This document shows positions 50,331 to 63,214 of a stretch of DNA of 64,000 bases, in pieces. Position 1 is the stretch's first letter. Every line of letters starts with the position of its first letter. The position numbers and the translations under genes were made by a program. The DNA comes from Gammaproteobacteria bacterium (lineage in GTDB: Bacteria > Pseudomonadota > Gammaproteobacteria > Steroidobacterales > GCA-2729495), in contig CP129466.1 of NCBI GenBank assembly GCA_030583605.1, positions 1,061,001 through 1,125,000 of the forward strand, written 5' to 3'. The notes below the pieces were generated by a model. The model saw nothing but the letters and a program-made list of their open reading frames with translations. It had not been told where the DNA came from and searched no databases.

Positions 50331-50432
50331 CGGTGCCGGGTTTGGCTTATTGGCTTATTGCGTACCGCCACGGCCTTGGGGCAAACGGACACACCAATAA
50401 GCCAATAAGCCAATAAGCCAAACCCGGCACCG
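50331..50432. repeat. Perfect 30-bp inverted repeat between pilA and pilR
   Basis: Positions 50331-50360 are the exact reverse complement of 50403-50432, around a 42-bp centre. Each arm begins or ends with CGGTGCCGGGTTTGG and contains tandem copies of the 8-mer AATAAGCC (two in the left arm, three counting the extra copy in the right side from 50396). A partial direct copy of the arm end (CGGTGCCGGGTTT) precedes it at 50311-50323. The right arm stops one base before the pilR stop codon. No T run follows, so it is not a simple terminator. Confidence 0.9.
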
Positions 50433-50433
50433 C

Positions 50434-51753
50434 TCACTCCATCCCCAGCTTCTGCATCCGGTAGCGCAGCGCCCGCAGCGTGAGGCCGAGCTGCCGGGCG
50501 GCGGCAGTCTTGTTGTAGCGGGTGGCTTCCAGCGCCTTCTGGATCGCCTCGCGCTGGACCCCGTCGAGGCGGGCGCCGAGCGCGTGGTCCGGCTCGGGGT
50601 CTACGCGGCCTGCGGGCGCCTGCAGATGGATGTCGTCGGCCTCGATGCGCCCGCCGGCGCACAGCGCCATGGCGCGTTCGAGGATGTTCTCCAGCTCCCG
50701 CACGTTGCCGGGGAACGGATAGACGGCGAGTTTCTCCGCCGCCTCCGGGCCGAGTACCGACGCCGCTGCGCCATGGTCGCGTGACTGACGCTCGAGAATG
50801 TGCCGCGCCAGCAAGGCGACGTCGCCCGCGCGCTCGCGCAGCGGCGGCACGCGCAGTTCGATCACGTTGATCCGGTAGAACAGGTCCTCGCGGAACTGCC
50901 CGGCGGCGACCAGCGCGCGCAGGTCCTTGTGCGTGGCTGACAGAATGCGCACGTCCACCGGCAGCTCCTGCGTGTCGCCGATGGGCCGCACAGTCTTCTC
51001 CTGGATTACCCGCAGCAACTTCACCTGCATCGGCAGGGGCAGCTCGGCGATTTCGTCGAGAAAGAGCGTGCCGCCTTCGGCGGACTGGAACAGCCCCGGC
51101 TTGTCGCCGACCGCGCCGGTGAAGGAACCGCGCCGGTGACCGAAGAACTCGCTCTCCATCAGCTCACCCGGGATCGCGCCGCAGTTCACCGGCACGAACG
51201 GGCCCTCGGCGCGCGCGCCGAGCTCGTGGATCATCCGCGCCACCAGTTCCTTGCCGGTGCCGGACTCGCCGGTGATGTGCACCGGCGCCTGGCTGCGGGC
51301 GACGCGGGCGATCATCTCGCGCAGCCGCTGGATCGCAGGCGAGTCGCCGAGCAGTTGTGCGCGCCCGGACGGCGCGCGGTCGCGGGTGGTCAGTCGCAGG
51401 GCGTTGGCGACGAGCTTGCGCAGGTTGGCGAGATCGAGCGGCTTGGAGATGAAATCGAAGGCGCCGGATTTCAGGGCACGAACCGCGGTTTCCACGTTGC
51501 CGTGGGCGGTGATCACGGCCACTGGGGTGCGCAGCCCCTGCGCCTGGATCCAGGCAACGAGATCGAGGCCGTCGCCGTCGGGAAGGCGCATGTCGGTGAG
51601 GCAGAGCTGGAAGTCGCGCCCGCGCAGCTGCGCTTTGGCGGCGCCGATGTCGCCGCAGGCGCGCGTATCGATATCCATCCGCTGCAGCGTGATCGCGAGC
51701 AGCTCGCGGATATCGGGTTCGTCGTCGACGATCAGTGCGAGTGGTTTCGACAC
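50434..51753 (-). CDS. pilR: Sigma-54-dependent response regulator PilR
   Basis: A 439-residue NtrC-family activator. The receiver domain (about 5-118) has phospho-acceptor D54 ([10 protein letters not shown]). The AAA+ domain (about 137-370) has Walker A GESGTGKE, the sigma-54 contact loop in GSFTGA form (as in known PilR proteins) and Walker [11 protein letters not shown] Fis-type helix-turn-helix ends the protein ([20 protein letters not shown]). The GTG at 51753 is preferred because AAGGAG lies 9 nt upstream; GTG at 51777 would overlap pilS by 10 bp and add eight residues. It should activate the sigma-54 promoter of pilA. Confidence 0.94.
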   Translation of the reverse strand: MSKPLALIVDDEPDIRELLAITLQRMDIDTRACGDIGAAKAQLRGRDFQLCLTDMRLPDGDGLDLVAWIQAQGLRTPVAVITAHGNVETAVRALKSGAFDFISKPLDLANLRKLVANALRLTTRDRAPSGRAQLLGDSPAIQRLREMIARVARSQAPVHITGESGTGKELVARMIHELGARAEGPFVPVNCGAIPGELMESEFFGHRRGSFTGAVGDKPGLFQSAEGGTLFLDEIAELPLPMQVKLLRVIQEKTVRPIGDTQELPVDVRILSATHKDLRALVAAGQFREDLFYRINVIELRVPPLRERAGDVALLARHILERQSRDHGAAASVLGPEAAEKLAVYPFPGNVRELENILERAMALCAGGRIEADDIHLQAPAGRVDPEPDHALGARLDGVQREAIQKALEATRYNKTAAARQLGLTLRALRYRMQKLGME

Positions 51754-51767
51754 GCCTCGGGTCTCCT

Positions 51768-53420
51768 TCAGCTCCACCGCGCCGGGTCCGCAAACACGAT
51801 GCGGAACACGGCGCCGCCGCCCTTGCGCGCCTCATAGAACAGCGCGGCGCGATTGCACTCGGCGAGTTCGCGCGAGATGAACAGCCCCAGCCCGGTGCCG
51901 CCGTTCGGGCCGGTCGCGAAGGGCTCGAACACGCGGTCGCGCATGCTCTCGGGAATCCCGGCGCCGCGATCGGCGACCTCGAGGTAGGGCCGGCGCGTAC
52001 CCGGCATGCGACCCCAGGACAGTTCGACCGCGATACCGCCGGCCGCTTCGCTCGCGTACTTGACCGCGTTCTCGCACAGGTTCCAGACGATCTGGTGCAG
52101 GTGACCCGGGTCCATCCGCACCTCGAGGTCCTCGCCGGGCAGCGTGGCGACCTGGCCCTCGAACAATTCCATGGTTGCGGTGAACTCGGCGACGAACGCG
52201 GCGGCCCATGCGGGGACCGACAGCAGCTGCGGCTTGCTTGCCTCGCGCCGTGACAATTGCAGGATGCTGTCGACGATATCGCTGACCCGGCGCGAGTTGG
52301 TGCGGATGATGCCGAGTAGCCGATGCTCGTCGGCACCGATCGCGGGGGATTCCGCCAGCAACTGACCCGCATGACTCATTGCCCCGACAGGGTTGCGGAT
52401 CTCATGGGCGATGCTGGCGGTAAGCCGGCCGAGCGCGGCCAGCTTCGATTGCTGCACTTTCTCGGCGAGCGCGCCGGCGTCCTCGAGAAAGATCAGCGCC
52501 GGGCCGTCCTCGTGTCCCTCGAGCGGCGCGATGTGGGTGTTGATCTGCACGCTGCCGTCCGACGACATGAACGCGGGCAGCTGGCGGCGCGCGTCGCCGT
52601 CGTGCCGCCACATATCGAGCAGCCGCGCGAGTTCCGGTGACACCCGACGCAGCGGCTGGCCGGTCACGCGGCCCCGGCTGCCGAGCTGTTCGGCGGCAGG
52701 TTCGTTCATGAGCCGGATGTTGTTCGCTGCGTCCACCACCAGGATGCTCTCGCGCAGGTTCTGGATGATGTACTCGTTCAACTGCGCGAGGTTGGCGAGA
52801 TCGATGCCGCGCTGGCGGGCGAGCGCTTCGGTTTCCTCCAGGCGGCGCGCCAGCGGAAAGGCGGCGGCGGTGATCGCGAAGATGACCGCGCCGAGCATGC
52901 CGGCGCCGATGAAATCGCCGGCGCCGGCGAGCCCGCTCGAGAAAGCGAGCGCCTGCTGCGCGAGTACGGCCAGAGTCGCGAGTGCGGCAGCGAGGAAGGC
53001 GTAGCGGCCCGGCAGCGTGAGGGCCGCGGCGCCGACGAACACCACCAGCAGGCCGCCGATGCCACTGATGATGCCGCTGCCAGCGTGGACCAGCACGGTC
53101 GTGGCGGCGATATCGAGCGCGAGCAGCGTGGGGATCCGGTACGGGCCGGCGATCGGGTAGCGGCCCTGGTAGAGGAGAATGAGCGCGGCGAGCGTGCTGT
53201 AGGCGGCCGCGGTCGCGCGAAACATCCCCGGATAGCGGTGCGCGAGGAGTGCCGTGTCCTGGGTCGCGAGCGAGACCGTGAGCAGGGTGAGGCAGGCGAG
53301 GAGGCGGAAGATGCCGACCAGCCGCGCGAGCCGCCGTGAGGCGTCGGGCGCGATGGCGCGCGTCGCTTCAAAGGCCGACGTGCGATACGGCGCGGCGATC
53401 GTGTGCTCCGGGGCAGCCAT
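51768..53420 (-). CDS. pilS: Sensor histidine kinase PilS
   Basis: A 550-residue membrane sensor. About six membrane helices fill residues 35-195. A PAS domain follows (about 215-320, [21 protein letters not shown]). The H box is [19 protein letters not shown]-binding boxes are N ([10 protein letters not shown]), G1 (DRGAGIP) and G2 (GTGLGLFI). In Pseudomonas PilS monitors pilin in the membrane and controls PilR phosphorylation. It is divergent from sucC; the 159-bp spacer carries the sucC promoter. Confidence 0.94.
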   Translation of the reverse strand: MAAPEHTIAAPYRTSAFEATRAIAPDASRRLARLVGIFRLLACLTLLTVSLATQDTALLAHRYPGMFRATAAAYSTLAALILLYQGRYPIAGPYRIPTLLALDIAATTVLVHAGSGIISGIGGLLVVFVGAAALTLPGRYAFLAAALATLAVLAQQALAFSSGLAGAGDFIGAGMLGAVIFAITAAAFPLARRLEETEALARQRGIDLANLAQLNEYIIQNLRESILVVDAANNIRLMNEPAAEQLGSRGRVTGQPLRRVSPELARLLDMWRHDGDARRQLPAFMSSDGSVQINTHIAPLEGHEDGPALIFLEDAGALAEKVQQSKLAALGRLTASIAHEIRNPVGAMSHAGQLLAESPAIGADEHRLLGIIRTNSRRVSDIVDSILQLSRREASKPQLLSVPAWAAAFVAEFTATMELFEGQVATLPGEDLEVRMDPGHLHQIVWNLCENAVKYASEAAGGIAVELSWGRMPGTRRPYLEVADRGAGIPESMRDRVFEPFATGPNGGTGLGLFISRELAECNRAALFYEARKGGGAVFRIVFADPARWS

Positions 53421-53507
53421 GGCATCGTCCGTGAAAAGACTGATTATGTCGGATCGGCGCTATGCCGGTGTGACGCCCGTCCCAGATGGGTGCCGGGGCA
53501 GGCGTGT

Positions 53508-53535
53508 TTGACTAAATGCCTGATTTCCTCACAAT
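53508..53535 (+). promoter_or_regulatory. Sigma-70 promoter for sucCD
   Basis: TTGACT (53508-53513, 5 of 6) is followed after 16 bp by CACAAT (53530-53535, 4 of 6). Shifting the -10 one base to ACAATA gives a 17-bp spacer. Transcription would start about 38 bp before the sucC ATG. Confidence 0.6.
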
Positions 53536-53579
53536 ACCGCGCTTCACGGCCGCCGGCGTCCGCTGCTTCACACCCGTTC

Positions 53580-54751
<1,172 letters not shown>

Positions 54752-54755
<4 letters not shown>

Positions 54756-55624
54756 GCATCCTCGTCCACAGGGACACGCGCGTCATCTGCCAGGGGCTTA
54801 CCGGCAAGCAGGGCCTGTTCCATGCGGCACAGTGTCTGGAGTACGGCACGCAGATCGTCGCCGGCGTCACGCCGGGGCGTGGTGGCGAGAGCCACCTCGG
54901 AGTGCCCGTGTTCGACACCATGCCGGAGGCGGTGCGGGCGACCGGCGCCACGGTGAGCGTGATCTTCGTGCCCGCCCCGGCCGCGGCCGACGCGATACTC
55001 GCCGCCGCGGAAGCGGGCGTGGAGCTCGTGGTCTGCATCACGGAAGGCATCCCCGTGCAGGACATGGTGAAGGTCAAGGCGGTGCTGGGCGAGTACCGCT
55101 GCCGGCTGATCGGGCCGAACTGCCCGGGCATCATCACGCCCGGGGAGTGCAAGATCGGCATCATGCCCGGCTTCATCCACAAGCCCGGCCGGGTTGGCAT
55201 CGTCTCGCGCTCCGGCACGCTCACCTACGAGGCCGTGTACCAGACCACCTGCAATGAACTCGGCCAGAGCAGTTGCATCGGCATCGGCGGAGATCCCATC
55301 CGCGGCATGACGTTCATCGACTGCCTGCAGTTGTTCGAAGAGGATCCCGGTACCGAGGGTGTCATCCTCGTCGGCGAGATCGGCGGCACGGACGAGGAGG
55401 CCGCCGCACGCCACATCCGGGACCATGTCACCAAGCCGGTGGTGGCCTACATCGCAGGCGTCACCGCTCCGCCCGGCAAGCGCATGGGCCATGCGGGTGC
55501 AATCATTTCCGGCGGCGCGGGCACCGCCACCGCCAAGTACGAGGCGCTCGAGGAAGCCCGGGTGCGCACCGTGCGCTCACCGGCAGAACTCGGCAGCGCC
55601 ATGCTGGAGCTGTTGCGTCGTTGA
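54752..55624 (+). CDS. sucD: Succinyl-CoA synthetase alpha subunit
   Basis: A 290-residue CoA-binding subunit carrying the phosphohistidine intermediate. The Rossmann N-terminal domain includes [19 protein letters not shown] and [27 protein letters not shown] follows. The active histidine is H247 in [11 protein letters not shown]. It is translationally coupled to sucC. sucA, sucB and other TCA genes are not in this window; the pilS-sucCD-nadE neighbourhood recalls Xanthomonadales. Confidence 0.97.
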
Positions 55625-55665
55625 GGACGGGCGTCGCGGTACGCAGTGGCGCAACCACAATGCGG

Positions 55666-55760
55666 TGCAGGAGCGACTTCAGCCGCGACCTGGCGCTCGT
55701 GTTACCGGGAACCGGAGCCGCAACGACGATCCTGTGGCGGTGCGGCTCCGGCAGCGCCAG
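55666..55760. repeat. REP-like palindrome plus large hairpin after sucD
   Basis: A REP-type unit (TGCAGGAGCGACTTCAGCCG, then CGACC) occupies 55666-55690. It runs into a long imperfect hairpin: CTGGCGCT (55690-55697) with AGCGCCAG (55753-55760) outside, and CCGGAGCCGCA (55712-55722) with TGCGGCTCCGG (55741-55751) inside, around an 18-nt loop. It fills most of the 175-bp space before nadE and could reduce read-through. Confidence 0.7.
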
Positions 55761-55799
55761 CCGTAACCCGGCAGGTAGCGGTGTGCGACGACGTCGAGC

Positions 55800-57428
55800 A
55801 TGAACCCACCACTCGAGATCGCGTTCGCCCAGCTCAATCTGCTCGTCGGCGACGTGCGCGGCAATGTTGCGCGTATCGTTGGGGAGATCGGCGGCGCGCG
55901 CGACCGCGGCGCCGACCTGGTGGTGTTCCCCGAGCTTGCCCTGTGCGGCTATCCGCCGGAGGACCTGCTGTTTCACTCCGGCATCCGGCGCCAGGTCGCC
56001 GAGGGACTGGAGGCGGTGCGTGCAGCGAGTGACGGGATCGCCGTCCTGGTCGGCTATCCCGAGTACGGCGACGGCGCGATCTACAACGCTGCGGCGCTGT
56101 TTGCCGGCGGTTCACGGCAGGCGAACTACCGCAAGCGCGCGCTGCCGAACTACAGCGTCTTCGACGAGCAGCGCTACTTCCGTGCCGGCGACGCGCCGGT
56201 GGTGGCCGAGGTGCGCGGTGTGCCGGTCGGCATCGCCATCTGCGAAGACGTCTGGGAGGACGAGCCCTGCCGGGCGCTGCACGCGGCCGGCGCCCGCCTG
56301 ATCGTCGTCCTGAACGGCTCGCCCTTCGAGGAGGGCAAGCAATTACGGCGCGAGGAGATGCTGCGTACGCGCGCGCGCGCGGCCGGCGTCCCGATCGCCT
56401 ATGCCAACCTCGTCGGCGGGCAGGACGAACTGGTGTTCGACGGGGGATGCTGCCTGGTGGATCCGGCCGCAGGGACCGTGATGCGTGCGCCGTCATTTCG
56501 CGAGGGCCTCTACACCTGCAGGCTGGCGGCCGATGGTGCGCGGGTGTCAGCAGTGCCGGGCGTGCTTGCGCCGCTGGCGGGCGAGGAGGAGAGCATCTAT
56601 GCGGCGCTGGTGACCGGCGTGCGCGACTACGTGGGCAAGAACGGTTTTCGCGGCGGAGTGATCGGCTTGTCGGGTGGCGTGGATTCCGCGCTGACGCTGA
56701 CGATCGCAGTGGACGCGCTCGGCGCTCCCGCAGTCGAGACCGTGATGATGCCCTACCGTTACACGGCGGCGATCAGTGTCGAGGACGCGGGCTCGCAGGC
56801 GGCGGCGATGGGCGTGCGCCACCAGGTCGTCCCCATCGAGGGCATGGTCGCATCGGCGCGTGATGCGCTGGCGCCACTGTTCGCCGGGTTGCCGGAGGAC
56901 GTGACCGAGGAGAACATACAGTCGCGTTGCCGCGGCTTGCTGCTCATGTCGGTTTCGAACAAGACCGGGCGCATGGTGCTCGCAACCGGCAACAAGAGCG
57001 AGATGGCGGTCGGCTATGCCACCCTGTACGGCGACATGGTGGGCGGCTTTGCGCCGATCAAGGATTGCACCAAGTCCCTCGTCTACCGGCTCGCGCGCTA
57101 CCGCAACTCGCTGTCGCCGGTCATTCCGCCGCGGGTGCTGACCCGCGAACCGTCGGCGGAACTGCGGCCGGACCAGAAGGACAGCGATTCGCTGCCGCCC
57201 TACGACGTGCTCGATCCGATTCTCGACGCGCTGATGCTCGAGAACCGCTCGGTGGACGACATCGCGGCGGCCGGTTTCGATCGGGCGGTCGTCGCGCGCG
57301 TGCTGGAGATGGTGCGCCGCGCCGAATACAAGCGCCGCCAGGCAGCCCCCGGCGTGCGTATCACGAGTCGCGCGTTCGGGCGCGACTGGCGCTATCCGAT
57401 CACCTCCGGCTACCGGTACCAGTCCTGA
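55800..57428 (+). CDS. nadE: Glutamine-dependent NAD+ synthetase NadE
   Basis: A 542-residue two-domain enzyme converting deamido-NAD to NAD+. The N-terminal nitrilase-type glutaminase domain (about 1-265) has its Glu-Lys-Cys triad at E45, K112 and C148. The C-terminal synthetase domain has the PP-loop SGGVDS at 291-296 and later ATGNKSEMAVGYATLYGD. The E. coli enzyme lacks the glutaminase domain, so this is the longer, glutamine-using type. The ATG at 55800 has no strong Shine-Dalgarno sequence. It converges on bamD. Confidence 0.96.
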   Translation: MNPPLEIAFAQLNLLVGDVRGNVARIVGEIGGARDRGADLVVFPELALCGYPPEDLLFHSGIRRQVAEGLEAVRAASDGIAVLVGYPEYGDGAIYNAAALFAGGSRQANYRKRALPNYSVFDEQRYFRAGDAPVVAEVRGVPVGIAICEDVWEDEPCRALHAAGARLIVVLNGSPFEEGKQLRREEMLRTRARAAGVPIAYANLVGGQDELVFDGGCCLVDPAAGTVMRAPSFREGLYTCRLAADGARVSAVPGVLAPLAGEEESIYAALVTGVRDYVGKNGFRGGVIGLSGGVDSALTLTIAVDALGAPAVETVMMPYRYTAAISVEDAGSQAAAMGVRHQVVPIEGMVASARDALAPLFAGLPEDVTEENIQSRCRGLLLMSVSNKTGRMVLATGNKSEMAVGYATLYGDMVGGFAPIKDCTKSLVYRLARYRNSLSPVIPPRVLTREPSAELRPDQKDSDSLPPYDVLDPILDALMLENRSVDDIAAAGFDRAVVARVLEMVRRAEYKRRQAAPGVRITSRAFGRDWRYPITSGYRYQS

Positions 57429-57494
57429 GCGTTCCGCTCCCGCCGGCGTGGCGACGCGCGACTGCGGCGGGGCGTGCGCACCTCAAGGCTTGCC

Positions 57495-57629
57495 GGCTGC
57501 GGTCGGGACAGCCTGCGCCGGGACGCTCGCTTTGCACATCCTTGTGCGTCGCTCGCTCGGGTTCGGCAGCGGCTGTGCTCCTGCTACGCCGGCCTCACAC
57601 GCCCGTTGCAGGCTGTCCCGACCGCAGCC
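57495..57629. repeat. 135-bp element with perfect 22-bp terminal inverted repeats
   Basis: Positions 57495-57516 are the exact reverse complement of 57608-57629 (arms begin GGCTGCGGTCGGG). The 91-bp interior holds a small hairpin (GCACA-N4-TGTGC near 57534-57547). It lies between convergent nadE and bamD and contains no coding frame. The form is that of a MITE-like mobile element or a bidirectional transcription barrier; a target-site duplication is not obvious. Confidence 0.8.
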
Positions 57630-57635
57630 CCGAGG

Positions 57636-58403
57636 TCACCAGATCCGGTACCAGGGCTTGTCTTCTTCTTTGCGCTGCTCGAGCGCCTCGTCAGGAAAAT
57701 TTTCGGCCAGGACCCGGCGGGCGCCCTCGGCCAGGTCCTCCATGCCGATGGCGCTGTAGGCAGCGATGATGATGCGCAGCGACTCGGCGACCTGGGGCGC
57801 GCCATCGAAGGTCTGCATTGCATACTGCGCGCGATTCAGTGCCGCGACATACGCTCCGCGATCGAGGTAGTAACGGGCCACGTAATTCTCATGTGCGGCG
57901 AGGCGGTTGCGCAGGAAGATCATCCGCTGGCGCGCATCCGCCGCATAGGGACTCGACGGATAGCGCTGCAGCAGCTGCGAGAACGCCGAGAACGCCTCAC
58001 GCGCCCCCTCCGGCGGCCGGCGGGCGACATCCACGTTGAGCAGCTTGTGCATGGTGCCGTGCTGGCCGCGGAAGTTGGCGAGCCCGCGCATGTACAGGGC
58101 GTAGTCCACCCGCGGATGCGTCGGGTTCTCGCGTTCGAACTGCATTGCCGCGTCGATCGCGCTCTCGCGTTCGCTGTTCTTGTAGTAGACGTAAATGAGA
58201 TCGATCTGCGCCTGCTTCGCCTGGTTGCTGAAGGGGTAGCGCGCCTCGAGCGCCTCGTAGTAGGTGATCGCGTTGCGGTAATTGCCGCTTTCCATGGCGG
58301 CGCGGGCCTTCGCGAACACCTGCTCGGCGCCCGAGTGCAGCTCACGTTCGCTGTTGCCGGCGCAACCGGCGAGCGCGAGCACGAGCACGGCGACCAGGGT
58401 CCG
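57636..58403 (-). CDS. bamD: Outer membrane assembly lipoprotein BamD
   Basis: A 255-residue lipoprotein with five TPR-like helical repeats, an essential BAM-complex subunit for beta-barrel insertion. The GTG at 58403 gives a compact signal peptide with lipobox LAGC (cysteine about residue 15), like E. coli BamD. A TTG at 58451 would add 16 residues. Family segments: SGNYRNAITYYEALEARYPFSNQAKQAQ (first TPR) and RYPSSPYAADARQRM. A TATACT (58497-58492, minus strand) is a likely -10. It is divergent from rluD as in E. coli. Confidence 0.93.
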   Translation of the reverse strand, partial: RTLVAVLVLALAGCAGNSERELHSGAEQVFAKARAAMESGNYRNAITYYEALEARYPFSNQAKQAQIDLIYVYYKNSERESAIDAAMQFERENPTHPRVDYALYMRGLANFRGQHGTMHKLLNVDVARRPPEGAREAFSAFSQLLQRYPSSPYAADARQRMIFLRNRLAAHENYVARYYLDRGAYVAALNRAQYAMQTFDGAPQVAESLRIIIAAYSAIGMEDLAEGARRVLAENFPDEALEQRKEEDKPWYRIW

Positions 58404-58530
58404 CACGCTGCGTGCTGCCGGGCAAAAACGGAGACGGTCGTCGGGCTGCAAGATGTATTCGGCCGGGACAGGGTGGCTGGCGAGGCGGCAGAGTATAGCG
58501 GAAGGGGCAGTCGGTCCGGGACCGTGCGGG

Positions 58531-58559
58531 CTGAACCGGCTGTGCTGAACCCCTACAAT
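58531..58559 (+). promoter_or_regulatory. Promoter of rluD, near-leaderless
   Basis: TACAAT (58554-58559, 5 of 6) with CTGAAC (58531-58536, 3 of 6) and a 17-bp spacer. The expected start at about 58566 is only two bases before the rluD ATG at 58568, so the message would have almost no leader. Confidence 0.5.
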
Positions 58560-58567
58560 TCCACCGC

Positions 58568-59560
58568 ATGAACCGCGTCACGCACCAGGTCACGATCCCG
58601 GCCGGACACGAGGGCCGCCGGCTCGACCAGGTCCTCGCGGAATTGTTGCCGGATTACTCGCGCTCGCGCATCAAGGGCTGGATTCTTGCCGGTTCGGTGC
58701 GGCTCGACGGCCAGCAACCCGACCCGCGCACGCGCGTCGTGGCCGGGCAGCAGGTGGAGATCGCCGCTGTCGTCGAAACCACTCACAGCGTTGCGGCCCA
58801 GGCGGTAGCCTTCGAGGTCGCCTACGAGGACGAGGACGTGCTGGTTGTCGTCAAGCCTGCAGGCGTGGTCGTGCATCCGGGCGCAGGCAATCGCGACGCG
58901 ACGCTGGAGAATGGCCTGCGACACCACGCGCCGTCGCTCGCCGCTCTGCCGCGCAGCGGCCTGTTGCACCGGCTCGACAAGGACACCAGCGGCCTGGTCC
59001 TGGTGGCGAAGACCCTTGCGGCGCATACACACCTCACGCGCGACCTGCAGGAGCGCCGCATACGCCGCGAGTATCGCGCGATCGTGAACGGCGTGGTCAC
59101 CGCCGGCGGCGCGGTGGATGCGCCGATCGGCCGCCACCCGGTGCAACGTACCCGCATGGCCGTGACCGACGGCGGACGCGCTGCCGTCACGCACTATCGC
59201 GTGCTGGCGCGATTCGTCGCGCACTCCCTGCTCGCCCTGCGGCTGGAAACCGGACGCACCCACCAGATCCGTGTGCACCTCGCGCATCTCGGGTTCCCGA
59301 TCGTCGGCGACCCGGCCTACGGCGGTCGCCCGCGGTTGCCGCCCGGCGCCGACGCCACCGTGCTCGATGCATTGCGAGGTTTCCGCCGCCAGGCGCTGCA
59401 CGCCTGCGCCATCGGCTTTCGCCACCCGGGCAGTGGTGAGGATCTGCAGTTTGCCGCGCCCTTGCCGGCGGACATGCGCGCGCTGCTCGCGGCGCTCGCC
59501 GGCGGGCCGGCCGCGGCCGCGCGGCTGGAGTCACTGCCATGGCCGACGCCCTCGCGCTGA
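58568..59560 (+). CDS. rluD: 23S rRNA pseudouridine synthase RluD
   Basis: A 330-residue enzyme making pseudouridines 1911, 1915 and 1917 in helix 69 of 23S rRNA. An N-terminal S4 RNA-binding domain (about 16-75) precedes the catalytic domain. The catalytic aspartate is D137 in HRLDKDTSG. GRTHQIRVHLAHLGFPIVGDPAYGG is the conserved C-terminal motif. The order bamD(minus)-rluD-pgeF-clpB is as in E. coli. It overlaps pgeF by 22 bp. Confidence 0.96.
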   Translation: MNRVTHQVTIPAGHEGRRLDQVLAELLPDYSRSRIKGWILAGSVRLDGQQPDPRTRVVAGQQVEIAAVVETTHSVAAQAVAFEVAYEDEDVLVVVKPAGVVVHPGAGNRDATLENGLRHHAPSLAALPRSGLLHRLDKDTSGLVLVAKTLAAHTHLTRDLQERRIRREYRAIVNGVVTAGGAVDAPIGRHPVQRTRMAVTDGGRAAVTHYRVLARFVAHSLLALRLETGRTHQIRVHLAHLGFPIVGDPAYGGRPRLPPGADATVLDALRGFRRQALHACAIGFRHPGSGEDLQFAAPLPADMRALLAALAGGPAAAARLESLPWPTPSR

Positions 59561-60288
59561 TACGCCCGGACTGGCCGGCACCCGCACGTGTGCGGGCGGT
59601 GGCGACGACGCGCGCCGGCGGCGTCAGTCGCGGCGCCTTCGCGACGCTCAATCTCGGCCTGCACGTGGGCGATGACCCGGAAGCCGTGCGCGAGAACCGC
59701 GCGCGGCTCGTGGCGGCGCTCGGACTCGCTGCCGGGCCCCTCTGGCTGCACCAGGTGCATGGCACCACGGTGGCCGACGCCGCCACGGCGGCGCCGGTGC
59801 CGGTCGCCGATGCGATGGTCGCCGGCAGCGCGGGCCTCGCCTGCGTGATCATGACGGCGGATTGCCTGCCGGTGTTGTTCTGCAATGCTGCGGGCACCGT
59901 CGTGGCCGCAGCTCATGCAGGCTGGCGCGGGCTCGCGGCCGGCGTGCTGGAGGCAACGGTCGCGGCGCTGGCGGACAGGGGTGCTGCGGCCACCACGCTT
60001 ATGGCCTGGATCGGCCCGGCCATCAGCGCTCCGGCCTACGAGGTCGGCGCGGATGTGCGGGCAGCGTTCCTCGCGGCCGATCCCGCCGCTGCGGCCGGGT
60101 TTACGCCCAATGCCCGTGGACGCTGGCAGCTCGATCTGCCCGGCCTCGCCCGACAGCGGCTCGGGTCTCTCGGTGTGGGCGCAATCTACGGTGGCGACCT
60201 GTGCACGGCAACGGACCCGCGACGCTACTTTTCCCACCGCCGCGACGGCGCCTGCGGCCGTCAGGCCACGTTGATCTGGCTGACGTAG
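59539..60288 (+). CDS. pgeF: Peptidoglycan editing factor PgeF (YfiH, DUF152)
   Basis: A 249-residue laccase-domain protein of the YfiH family. Zinc/copper ligands fall in the conserved LHQVHG, TADCLPVL and HAGWRGLAAG motifs. In E. coli PgeF hydrolyses wrongly made UDP-MurNAc-L-Ser, keeping serine out of the peptidoglycan stem. Relatives show purine nucleoside phosphorylase or oxidase activity in vitro. It starts inside rluD (22-bp overlap), which implies translational coupling. Confidence 0.93.
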   Translation: MADALALIRPDWPAPARVRAVATTRAGGVSRGAFATLNLGLHVGDDPEAVRENRARLVAALGLAAGPLWLHQVHGTTVADAATAAPVPVADAMVAGSAGLACVIMTADCLPVLFCNAAGTVVAAAHAGWRGLAAGVLEATVAALADRGAAATTLMAWIGPAISAPAYEVGADVRAAFLAADPAAAAGFTPNARGRWQLDLPGLARQRLGSLGVGAIYGGDLCTATDPRRYFSHRRDGACGRQATLIWLT

Positions 60289-60291
60289 GTT

Positions 60292-60378
60292 CGGGTCGCG
60301 AGGGGCGTCGCTCCCACAGGGCCAGCCCACCGCGCAGCGGTGGTCACAGCGCCGCAGGAGCGGCGCGAGCCGCGATCC
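60292..60378. repeat. Inverted pair of REP-like palindromes upstream of clpB
   Basis: A minus-oriented REP (60292-60319; reverse complement begins TGTGGGAGCGACGCC) and a plus-oriented REP (60354-60378; GCAGGAGCGGCGCGAGCC then CGCGATCC) face each other across 34 bp, an arrangement like the paired REP units called BIMEs. They share the GGAGCG and CGCGA blocks with the copies near 43.6 and 55.7 kb. Confidence 0.7.
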
Positions 60379-60475
60379 GCGACGCGCTTCGGTCTAAGGT
60401 GACCTACAGCGCTGGCAAGACGATGGCTTGCTGGGCCATGACGGGTGCCTGTCTGCCGATCCGCCCCCCGAGCCG

Positions 60476-60504
60476 GTTGAAATTCCCGGCCGCGCGCCCC
60501 ATCT
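60476..60504 (+). promoter_or_regulatory. Heat-shock (sigma-32) promoter of clpB
   Basis: GTTGAAA (60476-60482) and CCCCATCT (60497-60504) are separated by 14 bp, an almost exact match to the sigma-32 consensus CTTGAAA and CCCCATNT. The start would lie about 25-30 bp before the clpB ATG. Confidence 0.9.
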
Positions 60505-60539
60505 TCGGGTGAACGACATCGCTCCGAGGAGCCCGCCCG

Positions 60540-63131
<2,592 letters not shown>

Positions 63132-63214
63132 GGTCGCCCGGGCGGGGCTGCAGCCGCAGCGCAAGCCGCGACATAATGGGCGGAAGACGTTTTCAGATAC
63201 GGAGCAGGTGAACG

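Noticed and set aside
50331..50432. Inverted repeat as an ordinary intrinsic terminator of pilR
   Set aside because: There is no T run after either arm and the arms are 30 bp long with a 42-bp centre.
50069..50662. Extension of the pilA frame upstream to 50662
   Set aside because: It would cross the sigma-54 promoter, the inverted repeat and the end of pilR. The prepilin leader begins at the ATG at 50068 with a good ribosome-binding site.
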